DNA of 64,000 nt from NCBI GenBank assembly GCA_045631465.1, contig JAZQUV010000005.1:38863-102862 (forward strand), read 5' to 3'. This document shows positions 35,393 to 43,739 of the stretch, in pieces; the stretch's first letter is position 1; each line of letters starts with the position of its first letter. Source of the DNA: Aphodosoma sp045631465 (lineage in GTDB: Bacteria > Bacteroidota > Bacteroidia > Bacteroidales > Paludibacteraceae). The notes under the pieces are model-generated. The model did no database searches and had not been told where the DNA came from. It saw only the letters and a program-made list of their open reading frames with translations. The position numbers were made by a program, and so were the translations under genes.

Positions 35393-36898
35393 ATGAGACC
35401 GAAATTTTTCTGGATACTGACTATATTGTTATTTTTTGTGTCGCCACAGGTATCAGCCGATTTAGTGCTTGATGAGGACGATTTGGGCGAAATCCCTAAA
35501 ACTTATCATGTCGATTCAATATTGGGTCGGTATAGCAACTCTTTGCTTTCGTGGGACTACTCGGCTGTCTCTATCGATGTGCTAGATAGTATCGAACAAA
35601 TATATCTCTCGCATAAAATGTCGGATAGGGTTGCTCAATGTCAGCTTCTCAAAGGGGTAAAATATTATAGCATAGGCGATGATGCGCAGGCTATTTGTTG
35701 TTTGAAGGCAGCTGAGCAGAATTTCCCTTCTGGCGATTTCGATTATGGCTATCTATTGTATTATTTGAGTCGAGTGTTGGCGGTCGACAATCCTCAACAG
35801 AGCAAATATTATGCCCAACGTTTGCACGATTGGTCGATTGATAATGAACACACTTATCTTTTGGCTATGTGTAACAAACTATTGATGAATCTCACCGACG
35901 ATATCGATTCTGCTTTGCACTATCGTTTTGAGGCAATCGACTATTTTGCTATCTTCTTCGACTCTCTTATGATTGATAAAACCAATGCTCGCTTTGCTAT
36001 CAAGTTTATCGAGCAGTTGCCTATTGATTCGGTCGAGGTTCTCATACGTCCTTTCTACGATAGAGTGGGCTATGCGCGCGATGCCGATGCTCTGGCCACC
36101 ATATATCTCATAAACGAACGTGCCGACGATGCCTATCCTTATATACAGAAACTTGCAGGTGTAAAAGATTTTGAGTTTCAGTATTACAACAATATGGCGG
36201 TCTACTATTCTCAAAAGAAAGATTTCGAGAAGGCTTTGTTGGCATACGATTCATCTTTTCAGATCTATCAACAGCAAGCCGAAACTATTCTCAATGAGCA
36301 AATTGCTCGCGTCAATGGCGAGTATGATAAAAAACTCTATGACCAGCAGTTAGAGTTGCAGCGCTATCGCACCGTATTGTTGTTTTTAATCTTTGTTTTA
36401 GTGGCAATAATATCCATTGCTTTGATTATTTGGCTTGTGCGTATTATTCATCACAATCGACTCAAAAATAGAGAGTTGAAACAAGCAAAGGCAGAGTTAG
36501 AGGAGAAGAATGTTGTGCTCGAAGAGCAAAACGAAGAGTTGGTCGACACAACCAAAAAGCAAACTCAGAAACTATATGCCGTATCAGATATTTGCAAAAA
36601 CACCTACGCATCTATCGTGTTGGCAAATCCCGATATGGTGAAGGTGATTAGCCGTTCGCTCCACGAAAACCTAAAAGAGAGCTATCCTCAGCTTTCTAAT
36701 ATGGATTTCACATATATGTTTCTCGACTTTATTGGTCTTAATGCCAAAGATATATGCCGCATACTCAGTGTGCAAGAGGGCACATACTATTGTCGTCGTT
36801 CTGCCATAAAGAAAAAATTGGGCACCGAACTCGACCAAGATATCGACGAAATATTCAATCAATTCTTCCTCGGACAAACTCTTCCTAAAGAAAAATAA
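35393..36898 (+). CDS. Membrane-bound TPR regulator (DUF6377-like)
   Basis: 501 residues. Signal peptide about 1-22; helical TPR-like sensor region (about 60-320); one transmembrane helix (about 328-350, VLLFLIFVLVAIISIALIIW); a cytoplasmic coiled coil (about 355-400); and a C-terminal helical domain with 'FLDFIGLNAKDICRILSVQEGTYYCRRSAIKKKL' split between a LuxR-like helix-turn-helix and its recognition helix. This layout is common in Bacteroidota one-component membrane regulators that carry periplasmic TPRs and a cytoplasmic DNA-binding end. Target genes are unknown; it stands alone between a divergent and a convergent gene. Confidence 0.75.
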   Translation: MRPKFFWILTILLFFVSPQVSADLVLDEDDLGEIPKTYHVDSILGRYSNSLLSWDYSAVSIDVLDSIEQIYLSHKMSDRVAQCQLLKGVKYYSIGDDAQAICCLKAAEQNFPSGDFDYGYLLYYLSRVLAVDNPQQSKYYAQRLHDWSIDNEHTYLLAMCNKLLMNLTDDIDSALHYRFEAIDYFAIFFDSLMIDKTNARFAIKFIEQLPIDSVEVLIRPFYDRVGYARDADALATIYLINERADDAYPYIQKLAGVKDFEFQYYNNMAVYYSQKKDFEKALLAYDSSFQIYQQQAETILNEQIARVNGEYDKKLYDQQLELQRYRTVLLFLIFVLVAIISIALIIWLVRIIHHNRLKNRELKQAKAELEEKNVVLEEQNEELVDTTKKQTQKLYAVSDICKNTYASIVLANPDMVKVISRSLHENLKESYPQLSNMDFTYMFLDFIGLNAKDICRILSVQEGTYYCRRSAIKKKLGTELDQDIDEIFNQFFLGQTLPKEK

Positions 36899-36922
36899 TT
36901 CCTACCTGGGCAATATATTATC

Positions 36923-37870
36923 TCAGTATATAAGGTATAAATTGTAAAGGACAAAACAGATGAACATAAAAATGCCTCCAACTCTGCCAATTTTGCCTTT
37001 GAACCCAAATAGGAGTGTGAGTGTAGCGGCTGCAATCATGACGATATAGTCAACGTACGTAATACCTGCCGATGTCAGAGGCATTACTTGCGAACTCACA
37101 CCAAGTATTAGTGTAATATTGAATATATTAGAACCAATAATATTACCTAAAGCTAATTGAGTATTTTTCTTCACGGCAGCTGCAACTGAAGCGGCAAGTT
37201 CGGGAAGCGAAGTTCCGCAAGCAATCAGTGTAAGCGAAATAATGGCATCGCTCACGCCGAACGATTTTGCTACAACTACGGCGTTGTCAACAAAAAAGTC
37301 GCAACTTGTTATGAGCACTGCAAGACCTCCAAGCACTTTCACTATTGCGAGCCATAGTGGAGTTTTCTCTTCGGCAGACTCTTCGGCAGAGGTTGTTGAC
37401 TCAGTGGCATTTTTCTTGTCGCGGTGGAATGAGTACCACATAAAACCAACAAACATGATAAGGAGTAACCCCCCATCTAAGCGACTTATACACGCAGGGT
37501 TACCATTGAAAAAGTTGAAAGCAAAAAGCATTAGAATTATCGAGACACCTATACATAGAGGTATCTCGAATTTCATATTCTCTTTGTTGATTGCAATGGG
37601 GAAAAATAGGGCAGTAACGCCAAGAATGCCTAATACGTTGAATATATTAGAGCCTACAACATTGCCGATAGCTACATCGGCATTGCCTTTTAGTGCGCCA
37701 ATGAAGCTCACTACGAGTTCGGGCATTGATGTGCCTACGCCTACAATAGCGGCTCCGATAACGAAATCTGATACTTTGAATTTACGAGCAATAGATACTG
37801 CGCCCGCAACCAAGAAGTCGGCTCCTAATACAATGCCAACTAACGAAATAATGAGAATTATGTATTCCAT
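36923..37870 (-). CDS. Calcium/sodium antiporter (CaCA family, YrbG-like)
   Basis: 315 residues, about ten transmembrane helices. Two inverted alpha-repeats with the family signature: 'GVGTSMPELVVS' and 'GNVVGSNIFNVLGI' (about 45-82), then 'ACGTSLPELAAS' and 'GNIIGSNIFNITLI' (about 217-254). The Glu in PEL and Asn in GSN line the cation path. The acidic central loop (about 155-170) is cytoplasmic. Exchanges Ca2+ for Na+ across the inner membrane. Single gene, converging on the TPR regulator. Confidence 0.92.
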   Translation of the reverse strand: MEYIILIISLVGIVLGADFLVAGAVSIARKFKVSDFVIGAAIVGVGTSMPELVVSFIGALKGNADVAIGNVVGSNIFNVLGILGVTALFFPIAINKENMKFEIPLCIGVSIILMLFAFNFFNGNPACISRLDGGLLLIMFVGFMWYSFHRDKKNATESTTSAEESAEEKTPLWLAIVKVLGGLAVLITSCDFFVDNAVVVAKSFGVSDAIISLTLIACGTSLPELAASVAAAVKKNTQLALGNIIGSNIFNITLILGVSSQVMPLTSAGITYVDYIVMIAAATLTLLFGFKGKIGRVGGIFMFICFVLYNLYLIY

Positions 37871-37956
37871 TGTGTTATTATTTAGTTTTTATTTTATATG
37901 TAAAAGAACAATATTCCCTTGATACACAGGGATGATTACTAGTTACATACCAAAAA

Positions 37957-38337
37957 CTAAATAATAAGCTTGCCAAAACTAATCAATCGATGAATAGGTT
38001 TGGTAAGATAGGAATAGAGCGTCTGGGAGTTGTTGTGTATGGAATTGATGACGCCAGTATTTAGAATTTTACCAGCTTTGACGAATGTATAAGTCTGTTT
38101 CTGTCCATTATTGGCTCTTTGCGTTGTGTTTTTTATTGACGAAGTGTTTACTGGCGAAACCTGCCGAGAAGAGTGCAGAGCCGAGTCGAAAATCGAGAAA
38201 TCTGTGTCGGTTGTTACAAATTCGGTAGTCAAATCCTTAATCGAATTCTCTGTCACCATAGAATCCGATTTACCCATACCATCAATAAAAGCAAACGCAA
38301 TTATGATGGGAATTAGATATTTAAAGAAGTTTCTCAC
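37957..38337 (-). CDS. Small exported protein of unknown function
   Basis: 126 residues: a hydrophobic N-terminal segment (about 5-20, FFKYLIPIIIAFAFI) that could be a signal peptide or anchor, then a Ser/Thr/Asn-rich region and a basic C-terminus. No motif recognised. A good -7 promoter element (38401-38408) 63 bp upstream supports it as a real gene. Confidence 0.5.
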   Translation of the reverse strand: MRNFFKYLIPIIIAFAFIDGMGKSDSMVTENSIKDLTTEFVTTDTDFSIFDSALHSSRQVSPVNTSSIKNTTQRANNGQKQTYTFVKAGKILNTGVINSIHNNSQTLYSYLTKPIHRLISFGKLII

Positions 38338-38400
38338 ACTAATTAAATGGGGTTTTCTTTATGCTTTTTGCAACACACCTCCCCATGATAATTTCGTATG

Positions 38401-38408
38401 CAAATATA
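38401..38408 (-). promoter_or_regulatory. -7 promoter element of the small exported protein gene
   Basis: TATATTTGC on the minus strand. Confidence 0.55.
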
Positions 38409-38538
38409 ATACATTTTTTTGAATGTAGAACTATTTTTTTGTGTGGGATTTTTTTCTTACCGTCTCCTTACCTTCAAGCAACCTATGCCGAAGAAAACAG
38501 CCACTTATACACCTATGATCTGCAAAGTCTACAAAGTT

Positions 38539-38595
38539 GGTGCAAGCCAAGAGCAGAGTCAAACTTGTTTGAGCTATGCCTAGGCGTAGCCCCAC
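38539..38595. repeat. Dispersed 60-bp hairpin repeat, copy D (inverted, diverged)
   Basis: On the minus strand it reads GGCATAGCTCAAACAAG then TTTGACTCTGCTCT, matching the core of copies A-C. Confidence 0.6.
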
Positions 38596-38653
38596 TTCAC
38601 GACAGTAAAGTTTTGTACCTTTTTTTTTGACTATAAAATTTACCACATAAAGC

Positions 38654-38675
38654 GAACTTTGCAATTGCAAAGTTC
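38654..38675. repeat. 22-bp perfect palindrome
   Basis: GAACTTTGCAA followed by its exact inverse TTGCAAAGTTC. The related unit AACTTTGCA is repeated three times at 38782-38808, where the first copy also forms TAACTTTG. Confidence 0.7.
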
Positions 38676-38878
38676 CCAAAGTTGTTAACTATTTGATTGT
38701 CTTGGTATTACCGAAAGTGAATTTAAAAGCTTTGCAAGTGTAAAAATAACAAATATCGCTAATAATCAAGGTGTTATATCTAACTTTGCAACTTTGCAAC
38801 TTTGCAAGTCCTTATTTTTAAATTTATCACTCTGTTTTTTCCTAAAAATAGTAGATAGTTTTTTCACTATTTTCCTAG

Positions 38879-39078
38879 ATTAACGTCAGTTCGATATAAG
38901 AATCCGCATGGCATCTGTGTTATCCGTAGAGCGATTTTTGCGGAGCAAAAGAGCGAATCGTTATATCCGGATGGCAAAAATCTAAAAAATCTGTGTCATC
39001 TGTGGGAGATAAATAATAAAATTCCGTGTTTTCCGTGCGTTCCGTGTGAGATAAAAGTTATATCGAACTCACGTTAGA
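38879..39078. repeat. 200-bp element with 21-bp terminal inverted repeats
   Basis: Left end ATTAACGTCAGTTCGATATAA and right end TTATATCGAACTCACGTTAGA pair at all but about two positions. The interior contains TCTGTGTCATCTGTGGGAG and TTCCGTG repeats, related to the CCACAAA spacers at 41453 and 42003. Confidence 0.65.
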
Positions 39079-39090
39079 TTAATAGACATA

Positions 39091-39150
39091 TTTTCTAAAA
39101 ATATAGATATATTTCTAAAAATATAGTCATTGTCCTAAAAAAGTAGACGT
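39091..39150. repeat. Three tandem copies of a 20-bp unit
   Basis: Units start at 39091, 39111 and 39131 and share TTTCTAAAAATATAG with increasing divergence. Confidence 0.6.
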
Positions 39151-39235
39151 TGGTGGTTGATACCCCTTCCACTTCTTTTTTTTGCGGTCCTGACTGAAGA
39201 TGAACTTGAGATGGGGTTTGATAGCTTCCCGATGG

Positions 39236-40303
39236 TTATTTATACAATTTTTTATAATTGCACATTTTCAGTTTGCCGTCTGAGTCGCGGAGGTGCATAC
39301 CATTGCCTTTGCAGAATTTCCATACCTTACAGTCGGCGCACTCATCTTTCTTCATCCATTCGCGATTGCGATATGGCTCGAATTTGTTTTCCCACACCTC
39401 CCAAAAATCGTCTTTGTAGATATTGCCTTGGTGATAGTCGCTACGGATGCTGGTGCATGCCGATATGCTACCGTCGCAAAGCACCGATGCAATCGACAAT
39501 CCAGCTTGGCAAGTGTAGTAGTGGTCGCGCACTTTGCCCTCATATTCGCCCAAGAAACCTTCGCAACTGAACGAGGCGTGAATCTTCTTCGTTTCGCGCA
39601 TGCGCACGATGAAGTCAAGCAGACCGCGGAATTGCTCATCGGTGATTTGCAATTCAGGGTCTTTGCCTCTGCCCGAAGGGAATATAGTGAATAGTCGCCA
39701 GCGTTTCAAACCTATTGAGGCGAGAAAATCAGCCATTTCATCGAGATATGGGTAGTTGCGAGGGTTGACGCAAGTCACCACATCGAAGGCGAGGGTAGGC
39801 TCGGCAATAGCTAATTTGATGGCACGCACGGCGCACTCAAACGATTTAGGATTGCCACGCATCCAGTTGTGGTCCTCCTCGAATCCGTCGAGACTGATAG
39901 TGAGCGAGCGCAAACCGCTATCCATTAGCGAGTTGAATTTCTCAGGGGTCATAAACAATCCGTTCGACACCATACCCCACGGAAAACCACGGCGATAGAG
40001 CTCCAATCCACATTGTTCGAGGTCTTTGCGCATCAAAGGCTCGCCACCCGATATGATAATCAACACTTTATTAGGGTTGACGTGGGGAGTGATGCTGTCA
40101 ATCACCTTCAAGAAATCGGCAAACGGCATATCCTTCAATCCAGCCGTAGCGGTACAATCGCTACCGCAGTGGCGGCATTTGAGGTTGCAACGCAATGTAG
40201 ATTCCCAAAACAATTGGCGTAGTTCTGGTATTTTTGCCTGATTAGATATATATCGCGACCAAAGATTAAGCGCAAGTCTTTGTTTTATTGATAGTTTGCT
40301 CAT
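39236..40303 (-). CDS. Radical SAM/SPASM maturase of the rSAM/lipoprotein system
   Basis: 355 residues from the chosen start. Cys39, Cys43 and Cys46 (CNLKCRHC) bind the radical SAM [4Fe-4S] cluster; 'SGGEPLMR' and 'TISLDGFEEDH' are further radical SAM landmarks. The C-terminus (about 265-350) is a SPASM domain with Cys residues in 'CQAG', 'ISACTSI', 'DECADCKVWKFCKGNG', which hold auxiliary clusters. It matches, from memory, the family TIGR04133 whose genomic partner is TIGR04134 (radical SAM-associated putative lipoprotein). Such enzymes usually modify peptides; here the five Cys- and repeat-bearing lipoproteins just upstream are the obvious candidates. The start 12 codons further upstream (40339) lies in a palindromic repeat, so 40303 (MSKLSIKQ) is preferred. 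Confidence 0.85.
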   Translation of the reverse strand: MSKLSIKQRLALNLWSRYISNQAKIPELRQLFWESTLRCNLKCRHCGSDCTATAGLKDMPFADFLKVIDSITPHVNPNKVLIIISGGEPLMRKDLEQCGLELYRRGFPWGMVSNGLFMTPEKFNSLMDSGLRSLTISLDGFEEDHNWMRGNPKSFECAVRAIKLAIAEPTLAFDVVTCVNPRNYPYLDEMADFLASIGLKRWRLFTIFPSGRGKDPELQITDEQFRGLLDFIVRMRETKKIHASFSCEGFLGEYEGKVRDHYYTCQAGLSIASVLCDGSISACTSIRSDYHQGNIYKDDFWEVWENKFEPYRNREWMKKDECADCKVWKFCKGNGMHLRDSDGKLKMCNYKKLYK

Positions 40304-40315
40304 ATTTATCAAGTA

Positions 40316-40337
40316 GAGACGCAATATATTGCGTCTC
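40316..40337. repeat. 22-bp perfect palindrome GAGACGC...GCGTCTC
   Basis: GAGACGCAATA and its exact inverse, preceded by GTA. It is a well-known type of dispersed palindrome. It sits in the gap between the radical SAM gene and the first lipoprotein gene. Confidence 0.75.
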
Positions 40338-40351
40338 ATTTTGTTTAAGGG

Positions 40352-40876
40352 TTATTCTTTATTTTCTTCTTGTTCCTCGAGAGTTACAACTAAATCGGTT
40401 ACTTTGGCTGAGTAAGGATAATAACGACTAGTAGTGTCTTTTGTAAATTCAAGAGGTACTATGATTGTGTCTTTTTTGAATTTTCCATTTTCTTCTCCGT
40501 CTATATCTTGAAGAATAAGGGCTATTTCTTCAGGAGGTGTAAATTCTCCTTCTCCCCAATAAGACTCGTCATCTATATATTCGCCTATAAAGAAATTTCC
40601 AGAATTATCGCTTTTAGTACGATGCCAAATATTGAAATCTTCTCTGATGCCACTTAATTCTTTTGGGGTAGTAAGTTCTATTTCTATATTTGGAATAGGC
40701 GTGTTAAGTTTTGTTTCAACTCTGCCTTGTATGCTGAATTCGGCAAGAGGGAGCGGGGCTGGTGGTGCATATCCAGGAGTGATAGATATACCACAAGCTT
40801 GTAAGCCCGTAAAGGCAGCTATTATTGCGATAATCTTATTGATTATGCTGAAATAGGTTTTCTTAATCTTTTTCAT
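40352..40876 (-). CDS. Radical SAM-associated lipoprotein 1 (carboxypeptidase-regulatory-like)
   Basis: 174 residues. Basic N-terminus (MKKIKK), hydrophobic helix and lipobox TGLQAC (Cys28). After a Pro-rich stretch (GYAPPAPLP) comes a beta-sandwich with 'AEFSIQGRVETKLNTPIPNIEIELTT' spread over two strands, the carboxypeptidase-regulatory-like fold, ending in 'VTDLVVTLEE'. It fits the partner family of the adjacent radical SAM enzyme and is 48 bp from it. The first 50 residues are nearly identical to the next lipoprotein, so the pair arose by recent duplication. Probably anchored to the outer membrane. Confidence 0.8.
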   Translation of the reverse strand: MKKIKKTYFSIINKIIAIIAAFTGLQACGISITPGYAPPAPLPLAEFSIQGRVETKLNTPIPNIEIELTTPKELSGIREDFNIWHRTKSDNSGNFFIGEYIDDESYWGEGEFTPPEEIALILQDIDGEENGKFKKDTIIVPLEFTKDTTSRYYPYSAKVTDLVVTLEEQEENKE

Positions 40877-40888
40877 GGTGGTATAGTT

Positions 40889-41422
40889 TTATTTGTTGTT
40901 ATTTTGTTCTTTTTCTTCGAGAGTTACAACTAAATCGGTAACTTCGGCTTTGTAAGGCGCATTGCTATAAGTAGTGTCTTTAGTAAATTCAAGAGGCACT
41001 ATGATAGTGTCGGTTTTGAATTCGCCATATTGTTCACCATCAGTGTCTTTGAATATAAGAGTTATTTCTTTTGGTGCTATAAATTCATCTTCAGGGTAAT
41101 TGTATTCATCTATATGGTGGTAAATTGTGAAATTGCCTAAATCGTCACAAACGTTATTGCCATATGGCTTGATAGAATTATTTATTAATTCGTTATCAGA
41201 GGTCATTTCTATTTCAATGTGAGGAATAGGAGTTTTGAGTTTTGTTTCAACCTTTCCTGCAATTGTAAAATAAGCAAAAGTATGAGGTTCTGGTGGGTCA
41301 ATAGGAGGTGGAGAATATAGAGGTGGATTAAAAAAGCCACAAGACTGAAGACCTGTAAAGGCGGCGATTATTGCGATAATCTTATTGATTATGCGTAAAT
41401 ATGTTTTCTTAATCTTTGTCAT
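40889..41422 (-). CDS. Radical SAM-associated lipoprotein 2
   Basis: 177 residues from the chosen start at 41422 (MTKIKKTY); a longer frame to 41473 only adds codons from the intergenic repeat. Lipobox TGLQSC; then a Pro-rich linker (YSPPPIDPPEPH) and the same 'GKVETKLKTPIPHIEIEM' beta-sandwich as lipoprotein 1, ending 'VTDLVVTLEE'. 12 bp before lipoprotein 1. Paralogous to it over its whole length. Confidence 0.8.
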   Translation of the reverse strand: MTKIKKTYLRIINKIIAIIAAFTGLQSCGFFNPPLYSPPPIDPPEPHTFAYFTIAGKVETKLKTPIPHIEIEMTSDNELINNSIKPYGNNVCDDLGNFTIYHHIDEYNYPEDEFIAPKEITLIFKDTDGEQYGEFKTDTIIVPLEFTKDTTYSNAPYKAEVTDLVVTLEEKEQNNNK

Positions 41423-41452
41423 AGCGGTATATTTTAGTTGTTTTTCTTTGCC

Positions 41453-41513
41453 CACAAATGACACAAATTCCACGAATTTATTTGTGATTATTTGTGCTGT
41501 TTGTGGGAGAATA
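41453..41513. repeat. CCCACAAA spacer hairpin, copy 1
   Basis: CCCACAAA and TTTGTGGG flank ACAAAT and ATTTGT in a 60-bp imperfect hairpin. A near-identical spacer lies at 42003-42061. Confidence 0.75.
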
Positions 41514-41516
41514 AAA

Positions 41517-41975
41517 TTATTTCTTCTCTTCTTCGAGGGTGATGACTACATTGTCGATATTGGCAATTTGATTCCAACTATTGTTTGGATCTCTTTCATA
41601 ATTAGGGGAGATGTAAATAGTGTCAGTTTTGTAATGCCCATTTTCGGTGGAGTCAATGTCGCTAGCAAATAGTGTGATTTCTTCTTCTGGCCAATGGCCA
41701 TAGAGATCTATTTTGAATGAGCCATCAGCACTGGTTGTATCCAATGAATTTTGTGGGTTATAAACAGATATTTTTATGCCCTCAATGCTTTTGCCTGAGT
41801 TGTTTTCTACTCGTCCTGAGATGTGGAAATCGGCAGATGGAGTGCCATATGCGCACTCAATAGGAGGACAACCATATTTAGATGCACATCCTGTAAAAGA
41901 AATACCTATTAGGGAGAGAAAAAATCCAATGCAGTAATTGACTTTGCGTAGGATAGAGCGATTTAACTTTTTCAT
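41517..41975 (-). CDS. Radical SAM-associated lipoprotein 3
   Basis: 152 residues. N-terminus MKKLNRSILRKVNYCIG, lipobox FTGC (Cys29-30 region), then 'YGTPSADFHISGRVENNSGKSIEG' spread over the first strands of a carboxypeptidase-regulatory-like domain, and 'DNVVITLEEEKK' at the end. The 'YG.P.A.F...G.V' pattern is the hallmark of this lipoprotein family as I know it. Paralogue of lipoprotein 4 (shared N-terminus and C-terminus); the middle has an extra Cys (YGCPPIEC). Confidence 0.8.
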   Translation of the reverse strand: MKKLNRSILRKVNYCIGFFLSLIGISFTGCASKYGCPPIECAYGTPSADFHISGRVENNSGKSIEGIKISVYNPQNSLDTTSADGSFKIDLYGHWPEEEITLFASDIDSTENGHYKTDTIYISPNYERDPNNSWNQIANIDNVVITLEEEKK

Positions 41976-42002
41976 AACAATATATTTTAGATGTTATTAT
42001 TT

Positions 42003-42061
42003 GCCCACAGATTTCATAAATTCCACGAATTTATTTGTGATTATTTGTGCTATTTGTGGGA
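42003..42061. repeat. CCCACAAA spacer hairpin, copy 2
   Basis: Almost the same 60 bp as the spacer at 41453-41513, and the similarity continues into the 3' ends of the two lipoprotein genes. Confidence 0.75.
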
Positions 42062-42069
42062 GAATAAAA

Positions 42070-42525
42070 TTATTTCTTCTCTTCTTCGAGGGTGATGATT
42101 ATGTCTTTTACTTCGGCGGTATGGTGCCAGTTGCTACCTGGAACGTCTTTGAATTCGGGGGTGATAAGCACCGAGTCGCGTCGGTATGAGCCATTCTCGG
42201 TGGAGTCGATGTCTTCGGCTATGAGCCAAATTTCTCGTTCTGGAAATTCTCTGCAATTTATCTTAAACGCTCCATCGGTAGTAGTTGTGTCGGTAGCCTG
42301 AGGGTTGCCTTCGAATATGTCGTAATTTGGCTCTTTCAAAGATACTTTTATACCCTGAACACCTTTCTTTTGAGCATTCTCTACACGACCTAAGATTTGA
42401 TAATCAGCCAATGGTACGCCATATTTATCACTAATTTCTTCGCAAGAAGTAATTCCAAATAAAGAAAATATTAATCCAATGCAGTAATTGATTTTGCGTA
42501 GGATAGAGCGATTTAATTTTTTCAT
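42070..42525 (-). CDS. Radical SAM-associated lipoprotein 4
   Basis: 151 residues. N-terminus MKKLNRSILRKINYCIG, lipobox GITSC, then 'KYGVPLADYQILGRV' opening a carboxypeptidase-regulatory-like domain with 'TTTDGAFKIN', ending 'DIIITLEEEKK'. Its closest relative here is lipoprotein 3. 45 bp downstream of the barrel gene on the same strand. Confidence 0.8.
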   Translation of the reverse strand: MKKLNRSILRKINYCIGLIFSLFGITSCEEISDKYGVPLADYQILGRVENAQKKGVQGIKVSLKEPNYDIFEGNPQATDTTTTDGAFKINCREFPEREIWLIAEDIDSTENGSYRRDSVLITPEFKDVPGSNWHHTAEVKDIIITLEEEKK

Positions 42526-42543
42526 AGTTGTTATATTTTATTG

Positions 42544-42576
42544 TTTGTAATCTGTACTCTGTACTCTATTTTAAAA
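42544..42576. repeat. CTGTACTCTGTACTCT repeat
   Basis: TAATCTGTACTCTGTACTCT between the barrel gene and lipoprotein 4. Similar sequences occur in frame inside the amylase and folK genes. Confidence 0.55.
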
Positions 42577-43203
42577 TCTGTAGCCGACGGCGAAGCGGAA
42601 GAGGCGGTCGAGGGGGAGGGGGCCGTAGGCGAGGCTGAGTTCAAGGTCGCAGAACCAGTGGTTTTTGCCGAGGCTGACGCCGAAGTAGCAGAGGTCCACA
42701 GCGAGATATATGTTTTCGATAATATTGTCGTAGGTTTGCATCTGTGCGCCTATACCGACTGAGGCATAGAAACTTGCGTAAGGTGTGTCGTAATAGGTGA
42801 AGCGCACGGTAGGTGTGAGCATTAAGCCTACGGCGTGGCGGTTTTGGGTGTTTACGATGCTTTCGAGGGGGCAGATAGAGTAGTCGGTTCTTTTCCAAAG
42901 CGAAGTGCGAGTGTCGAAGTTTGCACCCACGCCGAGCCAGTGGTTGATGCGATAGAGATATTCAACATAAAGGTGACCAGTGCTGCGGTAGTTGTGCTCG
43001 TCGAAGCCTGTTATGTGATAGCCCTCTTGTGCGGTAGGGAGGGATAAGTTGTTGTTTGTTGGCGCTTCAAACCCACGTAGTACGAGGTCGTCGGCTATAC
43101 CGATGCGTATTTGGTGAGGGTTTTCTTTGCGTGTTTCAGCAGTTTCGGCGTATGCTGTGAGGACGCAAAGTAGTATTATTGTTAGTGAGATTAGTTTTTT
43201 CAT
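42571..43203 (-). CDS. Outer-membrane barrel protein of the rSAM/lipoprotein locus (1)
   Basis: 210 residues: signal peptide about 1-19 (ends AYA), then 'ENPHQIRIGIADDL', eight or so amphipathic strands and a terminal aromatic ('FRFAVGYRF'), typical for an outer-membrane barrel inserted by BAM. About half its features recur in the 212-residue protein at 44087-44725 (KENPH.IRIGIAD, GKNHWF, VGYRF). No catalytic motif. Its place inside the lipoprotein cluster suggests the same regulon. Confidence 0.75.
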   Translation of the reverse strand: MKKLISLTIILLCVLTAYAETAETRKENPHQIRIGIADDLVLRGFEAPTNNNLSLPTAQEGYHITGFDEHNYRSTGHLYVEYLYRINHWLGVGANFDTRTSLWKRTDYSICPLESIVNTQNRHAVGLMLTPTVRFTYYDTPYASFYASVGIGAQMQTYDNIIENIYLAVDLCYFGVSLGKNHWFCDLELSLAYGPLPLDRLFRFAVGYRF

Positions 43204-43221
43204 GGGATTTGATTTATTTTT

Positions 43222-43324
43222 TTAGACAGGAAGACAGGAGGATATGAATATAGAAAAGACATAAGGACATAATAACAAAATTTATTTAATTATATTTTAT
43301 GTTATTCTGTTATTTTGTCTTTTT
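43222..43324. repeat. AAGACA/TGTCTT intergenic repeat, copy E1
   Basis: Purine-rich GACAGGAAGACAGGAGG and AAAGACATAAGGACATAA face an inverse arm GTTATTCTGTTATTTTGTCT. The same inverse arm recurs at 63429-63449. Confidence 0.65.
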
Positions 43325-43326
43325 AA

Positions 43327-43719
43327 TTATTCTTGGTCGAGGTAGATTGTGATTTTTTCGCCATGGTAGAGAGAGTCGGGGATAATGGTGTCTTTAGGGA
43401 GATAGGCGCGGAGCGAGTCTTGGTCTTCGAGACGGATGTTGTAGTCGCGCGAAAGAGGGAGATGGATGTGGAACGCGCCAGCGCTGTCGGTTTCGACATA
43501 GCCAGGTTGGTCGTTGCCAGTAACACGGATGCCTTTGATAGGCTTATGGGTTGTGGCAGAGAGCACTTCGCCATTGATGCAGCGGTCGTAGTCGTCGCCA
43601 TAGTATGGCGCATAGCACGCTTGAAACACAAAGGCGATTGATGTAACACCTAATGAGGCAAGAGTCCAGCGGAGGATTTTGCTCCAAACTTTGCGGATGT
43701 TTTTCTTTGTGGTTTTCAT
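43327..43719 (-). CDS. Radical SAM-associated lipoprotein-like protein 5
   Basis: 130 residues. Long basic N-terminus (KKNIRKVWSKILRW), hydrophobic helix and lipobox FQAC (Cys35); then 'YYGDDYDRCINGEVLSATTHKPIKGIRVTG' over the first strands of a carboxypeptidase-regulatory-like domain and 'ETDSAGAFHIHLPL'. Shares the basic-helix-Cys-sandwich plan of lipoproteins 1-4 but is more diverged, with an extra Cys (DRCING). Confidence 0.72.
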   Translation of the reverse strand: MKTTKKNIRKVWSKILRWTLASLGVTSIAFVFQACYAPYYGDDYDRCINGEVLSATTHKPIKGIRVTGNDQPGYVETDSAGAFHIHLPLSRDYNIRLEDQDSLRAYLPKDTIIPDSLYHGEKITIYLDQE

Positions 43720-43739
43720 AAGGCTTAGAAGTTTAGTGG

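Larger units (their letters stand above)
38410..39235. other. Gene-free repeat-rich region before the radical SAM gene
   Basis: About 825 bp with no credible gene. It holds a CCTTCAAGCAACC motif copy (38472), hairpin repeat copy D (38539-38595), a 22-bp perfect palindrome (38654-38675), three 9-bp direct repeats (38781-38808), a 200-bp inverted-repeat element (38879-39078) and a 20-bp-period tandem repeat (39091-39150). Confidence 0.65.

Noticed and set aside
38781..38808. TAACTTTG as a promoter for a gene in the 38.4-39.2 kb region
   Set aside because: It is part of a triple 9-bp repeat and no gene follows on the plus strand.
40304..40339. Upstream start for the radical SAM gene
   Set aside because: These codons are the 22-bp dispersed palindrome; the family-like start follows it.
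41423..41473. Longer N-terminus for lipoprotein 2
   Set aside because: The extra 17 codons come from the spacer repeat; the internal Met gives the same N-terminus as lipoprotein 1.
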